Below the pieces are notes generated by a model. That model was not told the DNA's origin. It saw only the letters and a program-made list of their open reading frames with translations, and made no database searches. Both the position numbers and the translations under genes were made by a program. A stretch of 64,000 nt of DNA from Siphonodentalium dalli (Eukaryota > Mollusca > Scaphopoda > Gadilida > Siphonodentaliidae): the NCBI GenBank assembly GCA_032622095.1, contig CP136067.1:50633899-50697898 (forward strand), given 5' to 3'. Shown one piece after another: positions 1-59,100 of this stretch; within the stretch, counting starts at the first letter, position 1; every line of letters starts with the position of its first letter.

Positions 1-508
1 ATGCATTAACAAAACAAACCAAAAAAATCCAGAAAATGAAAAAAAAATTGGCATACATATAAAGAAAGTGCCAATTTTAATCAGTTACGTTAAATAATTA
101 CCCCAAAATCATTTATAGTGAAGCGATTTGATGTAGTTTAATTTTAACGACGAACGTCGAAAATAGGGAAAATTGGTACATGACTAAATAAAAATCACCT
201 GAACAAGAAAATGTCAAGCCAAAATTAGCTGCTATCAAGTGTTATTGATACATGTTCCAATACATTATCGATATATATATAGTTTATTCTTCTTCTTACT
301 GTGTAAATCAAAGCAGTTTTATTTTGTAATGTTGCGCTTTTGGTGATAAATACAAATGGCGATTTCCGTTTCGACAGATGCAAAACGTGGAAAACTGGAA
401 CGATGTGAAGATGCTATTAGTTGAATTACGCAATTTCAATAACAATTAACAATGATTTTGGAGGGCATTGTGGTGTTCTATACACAGTATCCAGGGCTCA
501 AAATACAT
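1..508. other. Upstream of ACAA2, no feature seen
   Basis: AT-rich DNA with no recognised coding segment, apart from an isolated ATGGCG in good context near 357 that could be an alternative ACAA2 start but lacks a good donor. Confidence 0.4.
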
Positions 509-1557
509 TTAAGATGGAGGTAAAATGGAAACATTTGAATGGGGAATTCAGTGTAATGGGTGTTAATTTTTGAGAAAAGATTGATCAAACCTAACCTTAG
601 GCCTACAAGTTACAAAGCGCAGGTGACGATATCATACCTTTTTGGAAAGTTTGAAGACTCATCTAGTGATGGGTGCGTCGAAATACCAAGCTGATGAAAA
701 ATAAGGCGGAACATGACATTTAAAGCATGTTTTGTGCTGTATAATGAAGAAATAAAACGAAATAATGCAACATGAGTTTTGAACTTTTGATGACATATTT
801 TGATGAAAATATTCTAACTATAATCAATATTAATCAATAGAAGCATTTCTGGATGGGGGTCTTCGATTCATATCTAATATTTTATACCCGGTAACTATAT
901 AAGACATGTTTACAAAGAGATAGACCATCTTTAAGAAACCTTGCATGATTACATATTACTGTCAAAACGTCCCTGAAATCTTATTGCTAAGCCTGGCTAA
1001 TCCACGATGGCACATCAGTAATTAATCAACAAAGGCTACCATTATGCCGAGGAAAATTAATTACCACCTGTCTCGGATGCACCAAGCAGTACCGGTAAAT
1101 ACCAAGCTGAAGTTTTCGCGATCGCCGCACTGTTTTCTATAGATTTACGCTCGCTATGTCATCAAAACTCAAATATTCATTATACAGCACAAAACATGCT
1201 TTAAATGTCATGTTCTGCCTTATTTTTCCTCAGCTTGGTTCAGCTTGGTATTTCGACGTTCCACTGTTGACAACGCGAAGCGGATTTTTGATTTTCATCC
1301 CAGGATGTATATTATTGGACATTATTAAAAAGTAGGTCACCATTGTTTATCATTGTTTATAATATTTCCATCAAATGTCACAAAACAAAACATAAAATGA
1401 AAAATCAACCTTTGCGTTGTCACTAGATATATGCTCAAACATTCCAACAAGACATAAAGTATTATTCTATGGTTTGTAAATATTGAGTAATCTTGTGTTG
1501 AAAATTAACGCTGAATTCCCTGGCCATTTAAATGTTGCCACTTTACCTCCCTCTTAA
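509..1557. mobile_element. TTAA-flanked non-autonomous inverted-repeat element
   Basis: TTAA occurs at 509-512 and 1554-1557. Just inside, GATGGAGGTAAA mirrors TTTACCTCCCTC. Further inverted segments pair 513-570 with 1500-1553 and about 672-790 with 1150-1255. TTAA target duplication is typical of piggyBac and Kolobok-type transposons. No transposase is present. It ends about 300 bases before the candidate ACAA2 start. Confidence 0.65.
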
Positions 1558-1859
1558 TTTTGCGAGAAGCAAATTAGTCATGAAGCACTGAAATTGAAAA
1601 TTGAAAAGTTTCGTGAGAATCATGAGAATTGATTCGGTGATTCTCGTCGAATCTTAAATCCTGATCACTGTTTTACTGGGCATTAATTAATCAGATAATA
1701 AGCTGCCAACTCATCACGCAACATGACACATGTGACACATGGAATTTTATGGATTATGCCAGAAATTTGGGAATAGAAATGTGTGTATTAAATCAAAGGT
1801 CCAGTATCAGGCAATTGCTTTGGTGCATTGAGTGAAGGACATTTGTGAAAGATCAACTG

Positions 1860-1890
1860 ATGTTAACATGGTCTAGGATCCGACTGACAG
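1860..1890 (+). CDS. ACAA2: Candidate first coding exon of ACAA2
   Basis: An ATG at 1860 opens ten codons that end at a GTAATG donor at 1891 in phase 1, exactly the phase needed by the acceptor at 1940-1941. It would add MLTWSRIRLT before EVKDVFIVAAK. The implied intron is only 51 nt, though it contains a TGCTAAT branch-like site and a pyrimidine tract. The ATG context is weak. An alternative is the ATGGCG at about 357 (context CAAATGG, phase 1 at 387), but its donor is poor. The true first exon could also lie outside the window. Confidence 0.25.
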
Positions 1891-1941
1891 GTAATGTCAT
1901 TTCAGCATGCTAATATCATATTCCTTTATTGTTCCTTTCAG

Positions 1942-48701
<46,760 letters not shown>

Positions 48702-48750
48702 AGAGAGATTGTCATGTTTACATGTTATAGTATTTATTAATATCATTCCT

Positions 48751-48756
48751 AATAAA
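48751..48756 (+). terminator. AATAAA polyadenylation signal of ACAA2
   Basis: A canonical AATAAA lies 50 bases after the ACAA2 stop codon, the expected place for a short 3' UTR. The cleavage site was not determined. Confidence 0.6.
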
Positions 48757-48807
48757 ACAATAGAAATGGTCATTAGACTTAAAAGTGTGTTTCCTCTCGT
48801 ATTTTTA

Positions 48808-49114
48808 ACAATGTGGATGCCAAAATGTACCAAAATTCAGTAAGTTAAACAAATTCTGAGAGGATGACAAGAGCTCATACTGCAGATCTACAAAAATGAA
48901 CACACGTGTTGTTTCACCCTCTTGTAGTACATTTTTGAATAATATTATGTAACATTACTGTTACCAATGCGGATGCCGAAATGTACCCAAATTCAGTACA
49001 GGTTGATCATCCAATGCATAAGTTAAACAAATTATGAGAGGATGACAAGAGCCAATACTGCAGAGCTACAAAAATGAACACATGTTTTGTTATACCCTCT
49101 TGTAGTACATTTAT
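48808..49114 (+). repeat. Direct duplication downstream of ACAA2
   Basis: 48808-48936 and 48963-49114 are about 130-150-bp diverged copies (GAGAGGATGACAAGAG, CTACAAAAATGAACACA, CCCTCTTGTAGTACATTT). Confidence 0.7.
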
Positions 49115-49159
49115 GACTAACTAGCAGGGTTACCCGGCATTCCCCAGGTTAAAGTGACA

Positions 49160-49290
49160 TGAAACCCTCTGCATGTTGTGGATATTTGGTGGGAATAGAG
49201 ATTACTCTTGCTCAAAGTGTTACACATATTCTCATAAATTGTATATTCAAATAGCATCACAAAACATGATTCTTACCTTGTCAATTGTCA
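49160..49290 (+). repeat. Partial dispersed repeat of the TTAAAGTGAYRTGAAAC family
   Basis: GTTAAAGTGACATGAAACC and the following 110 bases align with 7226-7330. Confidence 0.4.
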
Positions 49291-49965
49291 TTTTGTTTAT
49301 AGCCATTAATCCATTCTACCAATAAAGAAGTATTTATTTATTTTCTGCGTAATACGTCAGACGTTATGACATGAAACATGAACATCATAATCACATTAGT
49401 TCGCAATCAATCTAGTTGGTTAGACTAAGATTTTGAGGACACCTGGCTATCATATCTCCATGAAAATACAGATGTTTTAAAGAAATGTCCAGGTGCTCAT
49501 CTGTTCATGGCGCTATCGATTGGCGAATTATTCTCAGTTTAAAAGAAATGTTGCTATGCAAGTATATCAGCTACATGTGCCTGACAGTGCGATTTTGAGT
49601 GGTTTATTGTATTTTTTTTGTGTGTGGAAACTATATTGAATAGAACAGACTCAATTGTGTTATAATATATACATGATCCATTCTAATATGCAATCCCCTG
49701 ATGGTTCAAGGTCTCTCAGCTTGCAAGAATAAGTGTATCTGTTAAATAAAATGAGAAATATATGTTTAATGCTTTCTTCTATGTATCTGTTTTGTTAGCT
49801 CATTATACCTTATACCTCGCATCATGTGAGAAGAATTTGTATGAATTTGATGGTTATTGGCACTAAACATATTTTTGATAAGTTTTGGTGACCCTCCAGT
49901 CCCTATTTCAGACAGAGGCGGCGCCTCTTTTGTCATCATTGAACCACACACTTAGACTCATTATG

Positions 49966-50607
49966 CAGGCTTTCCGCTAGGTTTTGGGGAACGGGTTCTG
50001 TATCCACCGAGGGGAAAATGCAGTCAATGTTTTCAATGCCGTGGAAACACTAGTGGACCTACTTTTGTTGTATCGGCCAATAGAAGAAACAGAGAATAGA
50101 TTTGCTGATCGTTTTGCATCCATTTTCTACCAAAGTTATTATGCTATCAACCGCAATAACTTTAAAACATAGAAAATTTATTAGATAAAAATTAATTGCT
50201 GTATACGGAAACACGCCTGTTGAAGTTAAACGACCACTAAAAGACTCGGCAGACAGTTCAGATGCATAACGTACCGGAATATAACATGATTAAATTATCA
50301 GCGGTCATTTTTCGTAACCTAACAGCAGCAACGTAACCAGCGGACTCCAAAGCATGCGTTCTAGCGATGTCGAGTTTGATCACTTCCTCAGTTCGTGTTA
50401 GATCAGTCTGAGTGTATTCTGGCTAGAAATCAAATAAAGTTGTCAACTATTTAAATTCCTTAGTGCTGTCCCAACGAAATTGAGAAGTAAACATCTTTAT
50501 ACCTGTATACATATGGAATATGTCCTGTGGTATGACAGAAAGGGGGGAAATTGGCTGGGGGAATGGGGCCCAAAAAGGGATCCCCTGCTGCTATAGCGGA
50601 AACCCTG
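49966..50607. mobile_element. CAGGSTTTCCGCT-ended element with 7-bp TSD
   Basis: The ends CAGGCTTTCCGCTAG and TAGCGGAAACCCTG are inverted, flanked by CATTATG at 49959-49965 and 50608-50614. The ends and TSD length match the 8463-9892 element, giving a second family member of 642 bp. Confidence 0.7.
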
Positions 50608-51960
50608 CATTATGGAAATAAAATAAAAATATATATAACATTGGTGAAAATTGGCGTGCATACAAATTCGTATCAAATTTATGGCCCCCATATCTCTCTT
50701 TCAAACGGCACCAATTTGGCGTATCTAAACCACACAATTAGATTTCTCGTATCACGGAGAAGAATATGTATCAATCTGGTGGAAATCGGTGTTAAACATA
50801 TTGTTCATCTTTTTTTTGTGTTCCTCTGACCTTCTATGCATCCGGACTCGAATGGCCCACTTGTGACATCCTTAAACCACACAATTAGACTCCTGATATC
50901 ATGGAGATGATTATTGATAAGTTTGGTACTAATCTGCGACTAAAAATCAATTTTGATCAAATTTAGTGCACACCCACCTCTCACCAAAACGGCACCAACA
51001 TCTTTAAATCACACGATCAGACTCCTCGTATTATGGATAAGAATGAGTATCACTTTGGTGGAAATTGGCGCTAAAATTATTGCGTATCAATTTTGGTGCC
51101 CTTCTGCCTTTCAGTTCACCCCTGACTCGAATGATGCCACTTTTGACAGATTTATGCCACACCATTAGACTCCTCATACCATGAGGATGATATTGTATAA
51201 GTGTGGTGGCAATCGTGACTAAACCCATTCTTATCAAATTGAGTGCCCCTCCCACAATCTTCCATCCAAACGACAGCAATTTGGAGTCTTTAAATCGCAA
51301 AATTAGAGTCCTTGTATCATGGAGAAGAATATATATCAATTTGGTAGAAATCGGCACTAAAATTAGTTTTATCAATTTTGGTGTCCCTCTCCCTTCCGTG
51401 CATCCCCGACGCGAATGGCGCCACTTTTGACATATTTAAACAAACCATTAGATTCCTCATATCATTGGAATGATTATATATAAGTTTCGTGGCAATCAGC
51501 GACAAAACATTTTTCTGCCCCTCCCCCTTTTCTGCCCCTGACAACGGGCTTACTTTAGAAAATTCTAACACGCACCATTATCTTTCTTGTAAAAAGTTAC
51601 CACCAGTAGACCCGTTTGGTGCCATCTAGATGGTCCCTTGGCGCTACCTTAGTTTATCACTTTTGGTGCCCCTCTTCCCTTCCGTGCATCCCTGACTCGA
51701 ACGGCGCCACTTTTGACATATTTAAACCACACCATCAGATTCCTTATATCATGGGGATGATTATATATGTTTCGTGGCAATCGGCGACAAACAAAAATTC
51801 TGCCACTCCCGTTTTCTGCCCCTGACAACAACGGTGTCACTTTAGAAAATCCTAACCCGCACCATTATCTTTCTCGTAAAAAGGTACCCCTGGTAGACCC
51901 CTTTGGTGCCATCTAGATGGTCCCCTGTGAATTTCTATAGAACACAGACAGACAGACATT
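50608..51960 (+). repeat. Degenerate tandem array of roughly 140-bp units
   Basis: AACCACACNATTAGACTCCT motifs recur at about 50723, 50873, 51006, 51155, 51293, 51437 and 51735, each followed by CATGGRGATGATTATAT, GGTGGAAATYGGCGCTAAAA and TTTTGGTGCCCCT segments. Ends in an ACAGACAGACAG motif. Non-coding. Confidence 0.6.
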
Positions 51961-52002
51961 CGCAAATATAGATATAAATATTCTGTCACATTACTATTTT
52001 TA

Positions 52003-52270
52003 GCTCAACTGCCAGCAGCCATCTTGAATTTTGCAATTGTATCTATCGGCACAGCCTGCAGGCCATATTTATTGGCAGAAATATTTTTGAAAATTTACTG
52101 GCATGTTAAGAATACTTCTGGATGGGAGCTGTCACATTTGAACGACATTTTGATTAAATGTATCCCTAATTTTACTTAAACATTTCAGCATTCCTTATAC
52201 CATTGACTGTAATGTATGACATCGCCTCTCCACATTAAGCTAGAGTGTCATTGACACTTTCATTTAAAGA
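52003..52270 (+). repeat. Short AGCTCAACT-family remnant
   Basis: TAGCTCAACTGCCAGCAGCC at 52001 and AGTGTCATTGACACTTTCAT at 52245 are the ends of the same family as 29397-32795, here with about one unit. Confidence 0.6.
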
Positions 52271-52362
52271 ATATGCAGCTCTTCCTGGCAAGATTTATAT
52301 AGATTCCAGGGTATAAAAAAAGTAGGTATGAATGTAGGACATCTTTCTGGAAAAGCTATCAA

Positions 52363-52627
52363 TTAATCGTTCCATGACTGGAGCTTCCTGAAATTTTTGA
52401 AAACCCTGTGTCAATGCATTCTCATATATATTTGAGTCTCCCATAGGAAGCCTCGCATATATAAGAGAATACATTGGCCTAACAATATTATTTACCTTGA
52501 CATTGTAAGCCAGTGCGTTCTCTTGTATATGCGAGGCTCCCTATGAGAGACTGGCATATATAAGAGAATGCACTGGCACAGAATCTTTAATGCTGCACCA
52601 GCGCAGCTCCTGTCATGAAAGGGTTAA
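52363..52627. mobile_element. Double-palindrome TTAA MITE, diverged copy with different ends
   Basis: TTAA at 52363-52366 and 52624-52627. The ends (CCATGACTGGAGCT and inverse of CCCTTTCATGACAGGAGCT) differ from the other two copies, but the core has the same pair of CATTCTC...ATATATAAGAGAAT palindromes. Confidence 0.6.
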
Positions 52628-53330
52628 TATCAATTTTATATAGAACATTTCTCATATAATAAATACCTTCTATCTGGGATGTTAAAGGGGGCTTTCTTTT
52701 TTTTTTTTAAACAAGTGACCCACAGAAACATTAGAAAGAGGGAGAACCCTCATTCAAGGCAAACTGCCAGTTTGACTCGGAGATTTAATTTTGCTGCATC
52801 AGATATAAACCACTTTATTATGCCTTGTAGACAAATAATAGACCCAATCTTCAGTTTTGTCTGTTTTTTTCCACAAAAAAAATATATATTTGCAGTCCCT
52901 GAATTTGCCCACGGCAATAAGCAATGTCAGGGCAATATGTGGCATCTAACATGCTACAGCATTAAATTTGCCGTGGGACATTTTTCCTAATATCGAGGGC
53001 TGTATTTGTAATTTTGAAATAATTTTTATAAAAATTATGTTGTAATTGAAGCCTGGAAGATGCACTATCTTTCACTGAGTCGTGGACTTTCAAATAAAAA
53101 TCCCGCAACTGCATCACTCAAACAATTGACATCAACAAATAATGTCATGGTGTGGTTATTATTTAAGAAATGAATGTAGTGGGCGTGTGTTATTGGGGGA
53201 TACAGTGCTCTGGTCGTTGGGTCACATTATTCATAGGTCAGATTAGGTCAACAATTTGTGACATTGTGTTCATGTTATGGTCTGTGTGTTATTGGGGTAT
53301 ATTTACATACACCTGATATCTCTTCCGATT
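52628..53330. other. Intergenic, no gene
   Basis: Nothing recognisable. GTGTGTTATTGGGG occurs twice (53192, 53285). Confidence 0.35.
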
Positions 53331-53465
53331 TCCCCATAGCGTTACGGTAGACACGCCCCTTATTCAATGCGTTCATAAACCTATGAACGTAACGCTACGT
53401 CACTTCCAATGTCGTTCATAGGTTTATGAACACATTGGTCCCGGAAATCACCGGGGATTGTCGGA
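53330..53465. repeat. Inverted-repeat cluster around GTTCATAAACCTATGAAC
   Basis: GTTCATAAACCTATGAAC at about 53369 is a palindrome, and its arm recurs in GTTCATAGGTTTATGAAC about 45 bases later. Probably a MITE remnant. Confidence 0.5.
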
Positions 53466-53964
53466 CATTACCGACTGCTTGAGTATATAGTACGTCCGGA
53501 TTTGGCAAGAAATTTGTTTCGGTCTATAATCAGTGTTGTTGCTCTGTGTTACTGAGCGTTGATGTTCAAAAATCCCGCTAATTAATAACGTTTTATCATA
53601 TTCATTACCGCAACAAATATCCCCCGAACCTCACAAATATATCATTATGGTAGAACGGCCTGTTGTCGATTTCTTATTCACAGCCGAAACTTAATTGTTA
53701 GTTTCAGTTATCATTCTTGAAATCAACACGTCTACATTAGTTACTAGCTAAACAATACAGTTTGTCATATGTGTATACTAAACTGTGAAATTGCGTTTTT
53801 TTTCCGTTCTTCAAGAACGGATTCTCAAAATGTTTGGTTTTCCAAAAAACGAGGATTCGCACTTTCTGAACTGAACTCCATGCGTTCATTTAAATAGATG
53901 AATAAATAGTGGGAAAGACAGACAATCCTAGTTCATAATGAATTTTAAGTATATAAATATAAAT

Positions 53965-54110
53965 AATAAATGGCGGATTCAACGTGGTCATGGGTTTTGA
54001 CCGCGATAAAAAATCAGCAAACTCCGCATGAACCCCTTCGGGGTTCATGCAGTTTGCTGATTTTTTCTCGCGGTCAAAATCCCATGACCACATTGAAACC
54101 GCCGTTTATT
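53965..54110. mobile_element. 146-bp hairpin MITE with CCTTCGGG loop
   Basis: About 70-bp arms (AATAAATGGCGG, GTGGTCATGGG, TTTGACCGCG, TCAGCAAACT) pair almost perfectly around CCCCTTCGGGG. Confidence 0.75.
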
Positions 54111-54967
54111 TCTTATATGAACGGGTGACCCAATTGGCAGTTGACCAATCACCGTACAGGATTTAGTGTAACACAGATGGGCTATGTAAATATTTGATAG
54201 TTTTGCACCAACATGGTATGTGGAAATTTTAATTAATAAAGGCAACCTTCTGCTCAATGAACAAATACGATATAGGATTTCTTTTTTAATATATATGTAT
54301 AAAATCATTTAAGTTTCTGTTACCTTATAACAAATAACATATCATTGAAAATATATATAATATAATATAATTAATGAAGGACGGATTCTTGAACTATTCA
54401 GTGATAAGCTACGTTGAGAAATATATCATGTGTACAACTGATGCGTAAGTGAATAATCTGGTCCATGAGATTCAATTAAACAATTTTGTTGAATATAACA
54501 ATTACAATGCAATATCTTGTGACAAAACTTCAGATATTTCCACAGCGAATAAAGTTCTTCCAAGCAGTTTTGCTGCCAAGTGTTAGAATTAATGTATGTG
54601 TAAACTAATTGCTTATGTACCATGATACGCCTATGTACTTTTTATTTGTATTAAAGATAGTAGGCCAGATAAATAAAATAGTTCGTTTCTCAGGTAACAT
54701 TTGTTTCAAATTGATGATGTGGCAGATAATTTTTATTTATTATTTATTTCAAATTATTTTTGCGAGCAGGCAGGTAGTTATATATAAAATATTAGTTTTA
54801 GTCCCATATTCACATAAGGCACGAAATATGGGCAATATGACGAATCGGGACTGATGTCCATCACATTTATCCTAAATTTCAAACCCACAGATTGGTAATA
54901 AAAGTTGTGTGGATACAATACGCCATGTCACTAACTTGCAGCCATATTGGTTCCACCAGGCGCGGTT
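54111..54967. other. Intergenic, no gene
   Basis: AT-rich, nothing recognised. Confidence 0.35.
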
Positions 54968-55070
54968 ACTGTAGGTCAAAGTTCCGGAGTAGCATTTCCA
55001 TATATGGAAGTCATGAATATTCAAAAGCTCCATATATGGAAATTTATGCTACTCCATAACTTTGACCTGT
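54968..55070. mobile_element. Small palindromic MITE
   Basis: TACTGTAGGTCAAAGTTCCG, then TAGCATTTCCATATATGGA, is mirrored at 55030-55070 with about 38-bp arms. Confidence 0.6.
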
Positions 55071-55285
55071 AGCACTAAAACCACGGAACCTGGGCTGGAT
55101 GAATTTCTGAAACCATGGAACAGAACTGGATGAATCCAATAAGGCCGCGACTCAGTGATCTCTAACCTGTTTCTACAGGGTTGTATTTGTATGTAATATA
55201 CATGAATTGAATTAAAATGATGACTTGTTAGATGGTGATTTATTTTCAAATTAATAAGGCATTTGTGTATCTTATGTCTGACGAA

Positions 55286-55552
55286 TATTGATTGATTGAT
55301 TGATTGGGGTTTATTGTCGCTTTCAGCAGCTGAGGCCATATTACACCAACTACACCCGATAACGATTTTGAGTCACAAAGTCCATGATAACATGTGGATT
55401 TGAACCCTAATTACACCAACTACACCCGATAACGATTTCGAGTCACAAAGTCCATGATGGAAACATGTGGATTTGAACCCTCATCGCCACCGCTGGAGGC
55501 GAAATGGCTTGGAGTTGTATCCCTAACCGATTGAGCCACCGAGGCCCCCTGT
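55286..55552 (-). mobile_element. tRNA-derived SINE with AATC tail and duplicated B-box segment
   Basis: On the minus strand: A box TGGCTCAATCGG (55538-55527), B box GGTTCAAATCC at 55479-55469 and again at 55406-55396 in a duplicated segment of about 70 bp, a GGCCTCAGCTGCTGAAAGCG 3' domain, and an (AATC)n tail at about 55303-55288. Confidence 0.75.
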
Positions 55553-55966
55553 CTGATGAATAGGGATGGGCACTATTTGTATATTTACCTATTTATGGCA
55601 GGTCATAAATATGCTTGAGGAGCAGGTTTTTTGGGAAAGAGGCTATCCCTGAGAAATGGAACTAATTTAAAATATCTGGCCTAAATTGTCACTTCAAACT
55701 CATAAAGCATCTCAGCTGGTGATTTATATAAGAAATTAAAATTATTTCCATAAACTTGAGATAACTGAAAAGTTTGCTGACAAATTTTGTAATGCGTATT
55801 ACATGTTATACAAAATTTGTCTTCCAAATTTTGGGTTCTAACAATGTCAATGACAATACATACAGTCACATTTCTCAAGAGACAAATTATAACAAGTAGT
55901 TTAGTTTTAACGATGATGAAAGACAAAAGTTTATATATGACACTGATATGAGATGAAAGAGAATTT
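55553..55966. other. Region downstream of TMEM237
   Basis: Presumed TMEM237 3' UTR and flank. No clear polyadenylation signal found. Confidence 0.3.
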
Positions 55967-56143
55967 TCATGCCATTGAAGGATCCAATTCGAGATCGTCA
56001 TCCATGAAAGAATCAGTCCGTTTCAAATTTTCCTTCAGCCTATCTGCTGTAGGGGTGATTGATAACACAATCCAGCCGACAATTGCAGCCACGCCACGGG
56101 CAGTGTTGATAGCTTTCCATGTCCACAATTCGGAATCGGCTGT
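55967..56143 (-). CDS. TMEM237: TMEM237 last exon and stop
   Basis: Acceptor TTCACAG. 58 codons then TGA (plus-strand TCA at 55967-55969). It encodes the fourth hydrophobic segment (ARGVAAIVGWIVLSI) and an acidic C-terminal tail. No convincing polyadenylation signal was found nearby. Confidence 0.85.
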   Translation of the reverse strand, partial: TADSELWTWKAINTARGVAAIVGWIVLSITPTADRLKENLKRTDSFMDDDLELDPSMA

Positions 56144-59100
56144 CTGTGAACATATAACAATGACAAGATAAGAAAAAGGCCAAATAAATAAAAAATCTGT
56201 TTTCAGGCACCTCCCGTCACTGAAATGTTCTTTTAAAAAGCCTCGTCAAAATGTTTTTCCAATATGATCCGTTAGAAATATTCAATTTGAACAACAAAAA
56301 TAATGTTTTTTATTTCAGAAGTATGTTTTCCAGATTTTGATAAATTTGTTCAATTTAATTTATATCTAATTGCCTGAGAAAACAGATATTTTATTTTAAT
56401 GGTCTAAGATATAAGCCTTATGATGTCACCTTACTTACAAGAAACAATATTTTCCAAAATAAGTAAAATACAATATTTTCCTAAATAAGTATCTTGCCCA
56501 CTGAACTATATGGTATATATCCCAAGGTAGGAACATGACAGAAGATATGTATCATAGAATTTTCGTAACGTTTTTTTCAAATCGGAGAGTTAACCTTGGG
56601 ATATATACCATATAGTTCAGTGGGCAAGATACCTTTGAAGGAGATACATAATATTTTAAAGCAATCGGTACTTCGAGATGCCTCCAAATAAGCTGATTGG
56701 ACAACATTTGCATTCATATGATGAATATGCGCAAAGAAGTAACCATTACAATAAACTGTCTGGGGATGTTTATTTATAATAGCTCAATGACATGGCCTAG
56801 ATGTAATTTTATATAAAACCAGGCAAGAATTGAAAAAGATTTCCATCATCACATTTTCGGGATGTATCATATCCAAATCTGTCACTGAGCAGCAGACCTG
56901 TTAAGTTTTGAAAATGGCAATCAGGGAAATTTTCGTGGGAGCTAGGCCTGTGCCCAAATATGCTCATGTTCTCCAAAAAAAATACTAAATTCTAGCTTTT
57001 TATTTATAATTTTTATGATGAAGATTACATAGTTTTATATGGCAGCGTAGAACCGCCACCTCTTTTGTTACTATCTTGTTTAAAGAGTTAGCTAACTTAT
57101 CTAAACAAGTTACTAAATTGCTTAAACAAGTTATCTAACTTGTTTAACCCTTTACCCAACAAACCGGCCAAATAAAGCTTCAACAGCCTAAAATATCTTC
57201 GGTCTGTCTCAATAGAACCATACAAATATGGATATCATTGGAACCGGATCCTTGACCACATTGTGATAGTTACAGTTATGCCCTGTGCCAATGCATTCTC
57301 TTATATATGCGAGTCGACCATAGGTCGCCTCGCATATATAAGAGAATGCATTGGCCTAAAAAAAAATCTTTTTTTAACACTTTTTACCATTTTTTCTTAC
57401 ATTCTTTAACAATTTTATAATTTTTAATGTGTTAAGCCAATGCATTCTCTTATATATGCGAGGCGACCTATAGATGGGTGAAGCTTTATTTGGCCGGTTT
57501 TGGCCGGTTTGTTGGGTAAAGGGTTAAGAACTGGCTCTAGTATTATACAACGTAGCCTATACTATAGGGCGTATTTAGTCGGAACATTAAAATTTTATAG
57601 TGACACCGCTCGGCACCGGTTTATTAAATGAAATCTTGAACGCTGATATTAAATTTAAAACCTGTATAAATGATCGTGTTTCTTATCATTATCCACCACA
57701 TGTCTAATTATATAATTACATTCAGTGTGTTGGATAAATATCAAGATGTTTACTGTATTATTTCCCAAATAAATTGGTGTCTATGCAGGGAAATACGCTA
57801 CGCAATAGACCGTCATTGCATTAGAGATGGGCGGTTGTGAAATTTTGCCTCGGTTTCGGTTTCGGTTGTGGAAAAAGAGTTGAGTCTCGGTTTCGGTTTT
57901 TATTAATAAAAATTACTAATGTGAACAAAATCTAATTATGCTTCATCATATTACAAAGAAAACACACCAATTGTATCACCATAACTTGTGAGGTACATGT
58001 CCTTTTATAATATTAAATTATGTACCATATTGTTACTATTACATGTATATTGTTAATGTCCATGTCGAGTGGCAGTGCTAGAATGCAAGTGAGTCTGTGT
58101 ATTGTGTATGACTGCAATTCAGCATCATATGATCATAAGTGTGAAATAATATAATGATCATTTATATTGGCATAAAACTAATGTGTGTGACTAGATATAT
58201 GTGTATAGTTATGATTTGAAAAATAAAATTGGAAATAAACAACAAAATGAAAATAAAACATGACTAAAATCTCTCAATCACATTATCTGGCTATATGCCT
58301 ATTACCATATTTAGGGAACATAATATTGTACACATTATACAGTATACATGCATCCAATACAAGTCACCTGAATGAGTGCTATTTCTCAACAGTTTACCGA
58401 CAAACGGTATAATTCATTCCGGCTCCGATTCCGGCATAACTTTTTTAATCAACGGCGCACAAATATATTTGACGATTTAACATCCAAACAGTGATAAAAA
58501 CTAATAGGGAATGCGGGTAACAATCATTGATACCTTTTGATATCGTATCCTCGTTATCAAATTCACCTTTCAGAGTATTTGTACGGCCTTAATGATTAAA
58601 ATAACATGAGAAATAAACTGACTTGTGTTGTGTTTACTCATCGACGTAATATAGATCGATGGTTTACTACGGCGAAAATAGGTGTACACGGAAGCAACGT
58701 AATTAATTCGTCGCGCGATTTCACCGTGCGAACTCCTTTCTGCATATATTACAGGCGGCACACTTAGATTTCTTATCTTTCTTTGAAAAATATTTCCACA
58801 CAGGACTCGTTTGTTCGTCGTGTTGTGCCATGATTACAGGAAGTTGTGACAACCGAAATTACGGGTTTTCCCAACTTACCACGGTTGTCATTTCCGGTTT
58901 TTCCCGACAACCGAAACCGAACTGATTCCACGGTTAACCGCCCATCTCTACATTGCATCAGTACCATGTTATGTTTGAAAGTTTTGATATCGGGTACCGA
59001 CTAGTCGACGCAACGCGACTTTTGGGCCTCGACTAGTCGACATTGAATTCACTAATCGTTTCAACACTAACCTGTTCTGTTTCCCAGAGATCTGGGTATG

